Shown: in pieces, positions 63,349 to 64,000 of the stretch
Position numbering within the stretch: the stretch's first letter is position 1
How the letters are laid out: every line of letters starts with the position of its first letter
Assembly: GCF_001465545.3 (NCBI RefSeq)
Contig: NZ_CP013480.3
Span: 4,650,001-4,714,000 of the forward strand
Source of the DNA: Pandoraea norimbergensis
Lineage (GTDB): Bacteria > Pseudomonadota > Gammaproteobacteria > Burkholderiales > Burkholderiaceae
DNA length: 64,000 bases
Direction of reading: 5' to 3'
Notes under the pieces: generated by a model
Seen by the model: the letters and a program-made list of their open reading frames with translations, nothing else
What the model was told of the DNA's origin: nothing
The model's database searches: none
Program-made: the position numbers and the translations under genes

Positions 63349-63365
63349 ATATCGTATCGTGATAT
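63349..63365. promoter_or_regulatory. candidate MarR operator
   Basis: ATATC (63349-63353), GTATCGT, GATAT (63361-63365): a 17-bp inverted repeat about 57 bp before the MarR start, in locally AT-rich sequence that would overlap its promoter. Autoregulation is usual in the family. Confidence 0.5.
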
Positions 63366-63422
63366 ATTTTTCGGCTTTCGGGCTCACGCCTTATCACGCA
63401 TTCCTTTGGACCTTTCCGGAAC

Positions 63423-63875
63423 ATGTCCCGCGACACTTCTCCCGATGCGACCGACCCTGCCGCGCCGATCACGGCCGATGCCCTGAACAAGAGCGACTTC
63501 GAAGCCCTCTCCGAATTTCGCTATCGCCTGCGCCGGTTCCTGAACTTCAGCGAGACCGCTGCGCGCGAGGGCGGCATCACGCCGCAGCAGTATCTGTTGC
63601 TGCTGCACGTGAAAGGTATACCGGGACGTGAGTGGGCGTCGATTAGTGAATTAGCGGAGCGACTGCAAGCCGTCCATCACAGCGTGGTGGCGCTGGTGGC
63701 GCGCTGCGAGAAGGCCGGGCTCGTGACGCGCCGGCAAAACGAGAGCGACCGGCGCGTGGTGGAAGTTCACCTCTCGCCTGCGGGTGACGCGTGTCTCGCC
63801 AAGCTCGCGGCCCAACACCGCAACGAGCTGACCACCTTCGCCGACATCTTCCACATTCGTGGCGTTCACCTGTAA
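63423..63875 (+). CDS. MarR-family transcriptional regulator
   Basis: The 150-residue winged-helix protein has LSEFRYRLRRFLNFSETAAREGGITPQQYLLLLHVKG, the recognition helix ISELAERLQAVHHSVVALVARCEKAGLVTRRQ and wing ESDRRVVEVHLSPAG. It lies 29 bp before the partial gene at 63905, on the same strand, so it probably regulates that gene. The ligand is unknown. Confidence 0.88.
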   Translation: MSRDTSPDATDPAAPITADALNKSDFEALSEFRYRLRRFLNFSETAAREGGITPQQYLLLLHVKGIPGREWASISELAERLQAVHHSVVALVARCEKAGLVTRRQNESDRRVVEVHLSPAGDACLAKLAAQHRNELTTFADIFHIRGVHL

Positions 63876-63904
63876 TTCACAGTCACCACAGCACCGGCCT
63901 CACC

Positions 63905-64000
63905 ATGTCATCCGCATCCGATACGACTTCACCGATGGCCCCGCCGGCCCATGCGCGCGACTTTGCGCGCACGCCCGGGCTGTCACGACTCATTCTGCTG
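63905..64000 (+). CDS. N-terminal fragment of an unidentified protein, cut by the window end
   Basis: An ATG at 63905 opens 32 codons with no stop before the window ends. The residues (Ser/Ala/Pro-rich, then ARDFARTPGLSRLILL) look like a cytoplasmic start leading to a membrane helix. In related genomes a chloride-channel or other transporter gene may follow such a MarR gene, but that is recollection, not evidence from this sequence. Confidence 0.5.
   Translation, partial: MSSASDTTSPMAPPAHARDFARTPGLSRLILL

Overview
The window is GC-rich, densely coded bacterial chromosome. Gene content and order (hemL, ribD, ribBX-ribH-nusB, GabD-like dehydrogenase, MetNIQ, AhpF/AhpC, several Burkholderia-type trimeric porins, many LysR regulators) point to the Burkholderiaceae, most like Pandoraea or Burkholderia. 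That assignment is inferred from protein character only. I see no rRNA, tRNA, CRISPR array, insertion sequence, integrase or phage gene.

Layout. 0-6.5 kb: PAP2 phosphatase behind a Pho-box-like site, Rnk, hemL, lemA, two TPM-domain genes and ribD. 6.5-15.8 kb: a block lying between ribD and the rest of the riboflavin genes. It holds three lower meta-cleavage genes (tautomerase, hydratase, decarboxylase) with a divergent LysR gene, a complete branched-chain amino acid ABC operon (livK-H-M-G-F), and an ArsR/SRPBCC pair with a nearly leaderless promoter. 16-19.5 kb: ribBX, ribH, nusB and an aminotransferase. No riboflavin synthase gene is in the window. 19.6-31.6 kb: lytic transglycosylase, a UbiD-family decarboxylase, GabD-like dehydrogenase, an APC permease, an EAL-CBS-GGDEF protein and metNIQ. 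31.7-38 kb: a stress/envelope cluster with two response regulators, a ferritin-like protein, two tandem DUF1328 peptides, a CHASE3 histidine kinase, CsbD, an entericidin, a C-X10-C repeat protein and a Tyr/Pro-rich exported protein. 38-45.8 kb: soluble chemoreceptor, LysR/TSUP pair, PfkB kinase, LysR, extended SDR and MipA. 46-52.7 kb: an OmpR-type two-component system followed by a porin fused by overlap to a ferric-type ABC importer. 52.8-57.9 kb: ahpF, ahpC, a beta-propeller protein with an unusual regulator, and an isochorismatase-like hydrolase. 57.9-62.8 kb: an apparent N-formyl/N-acyl amino acid uptake and hydrolysis module (YfcC transporter, IclR regulator, N-formylglutamate amidohydrolase, porin). 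62.9-64 kb: small exported protein, MarR regulator and the first 32 codons of another gene.

The most coherent regulatory observation is a repeated 17-bp palindromic element in the IclR module. It occurs in front of both the amidohydrolase-IclR operon and the porin, with weaker copies between them and in front of the transporter. Other signals worth testing are an ATAC-N7-GTAT site in front of the meta-cleavage genes, the interruption of the riboflavin cluster together with a RibBX whose second domain lacks the GTP cyclohydrolase II cysteines, and the two-component/porin/ABC cluster of unknown substrate. None of these was tested by database search; all functional calls come from motif and sequence recognition.
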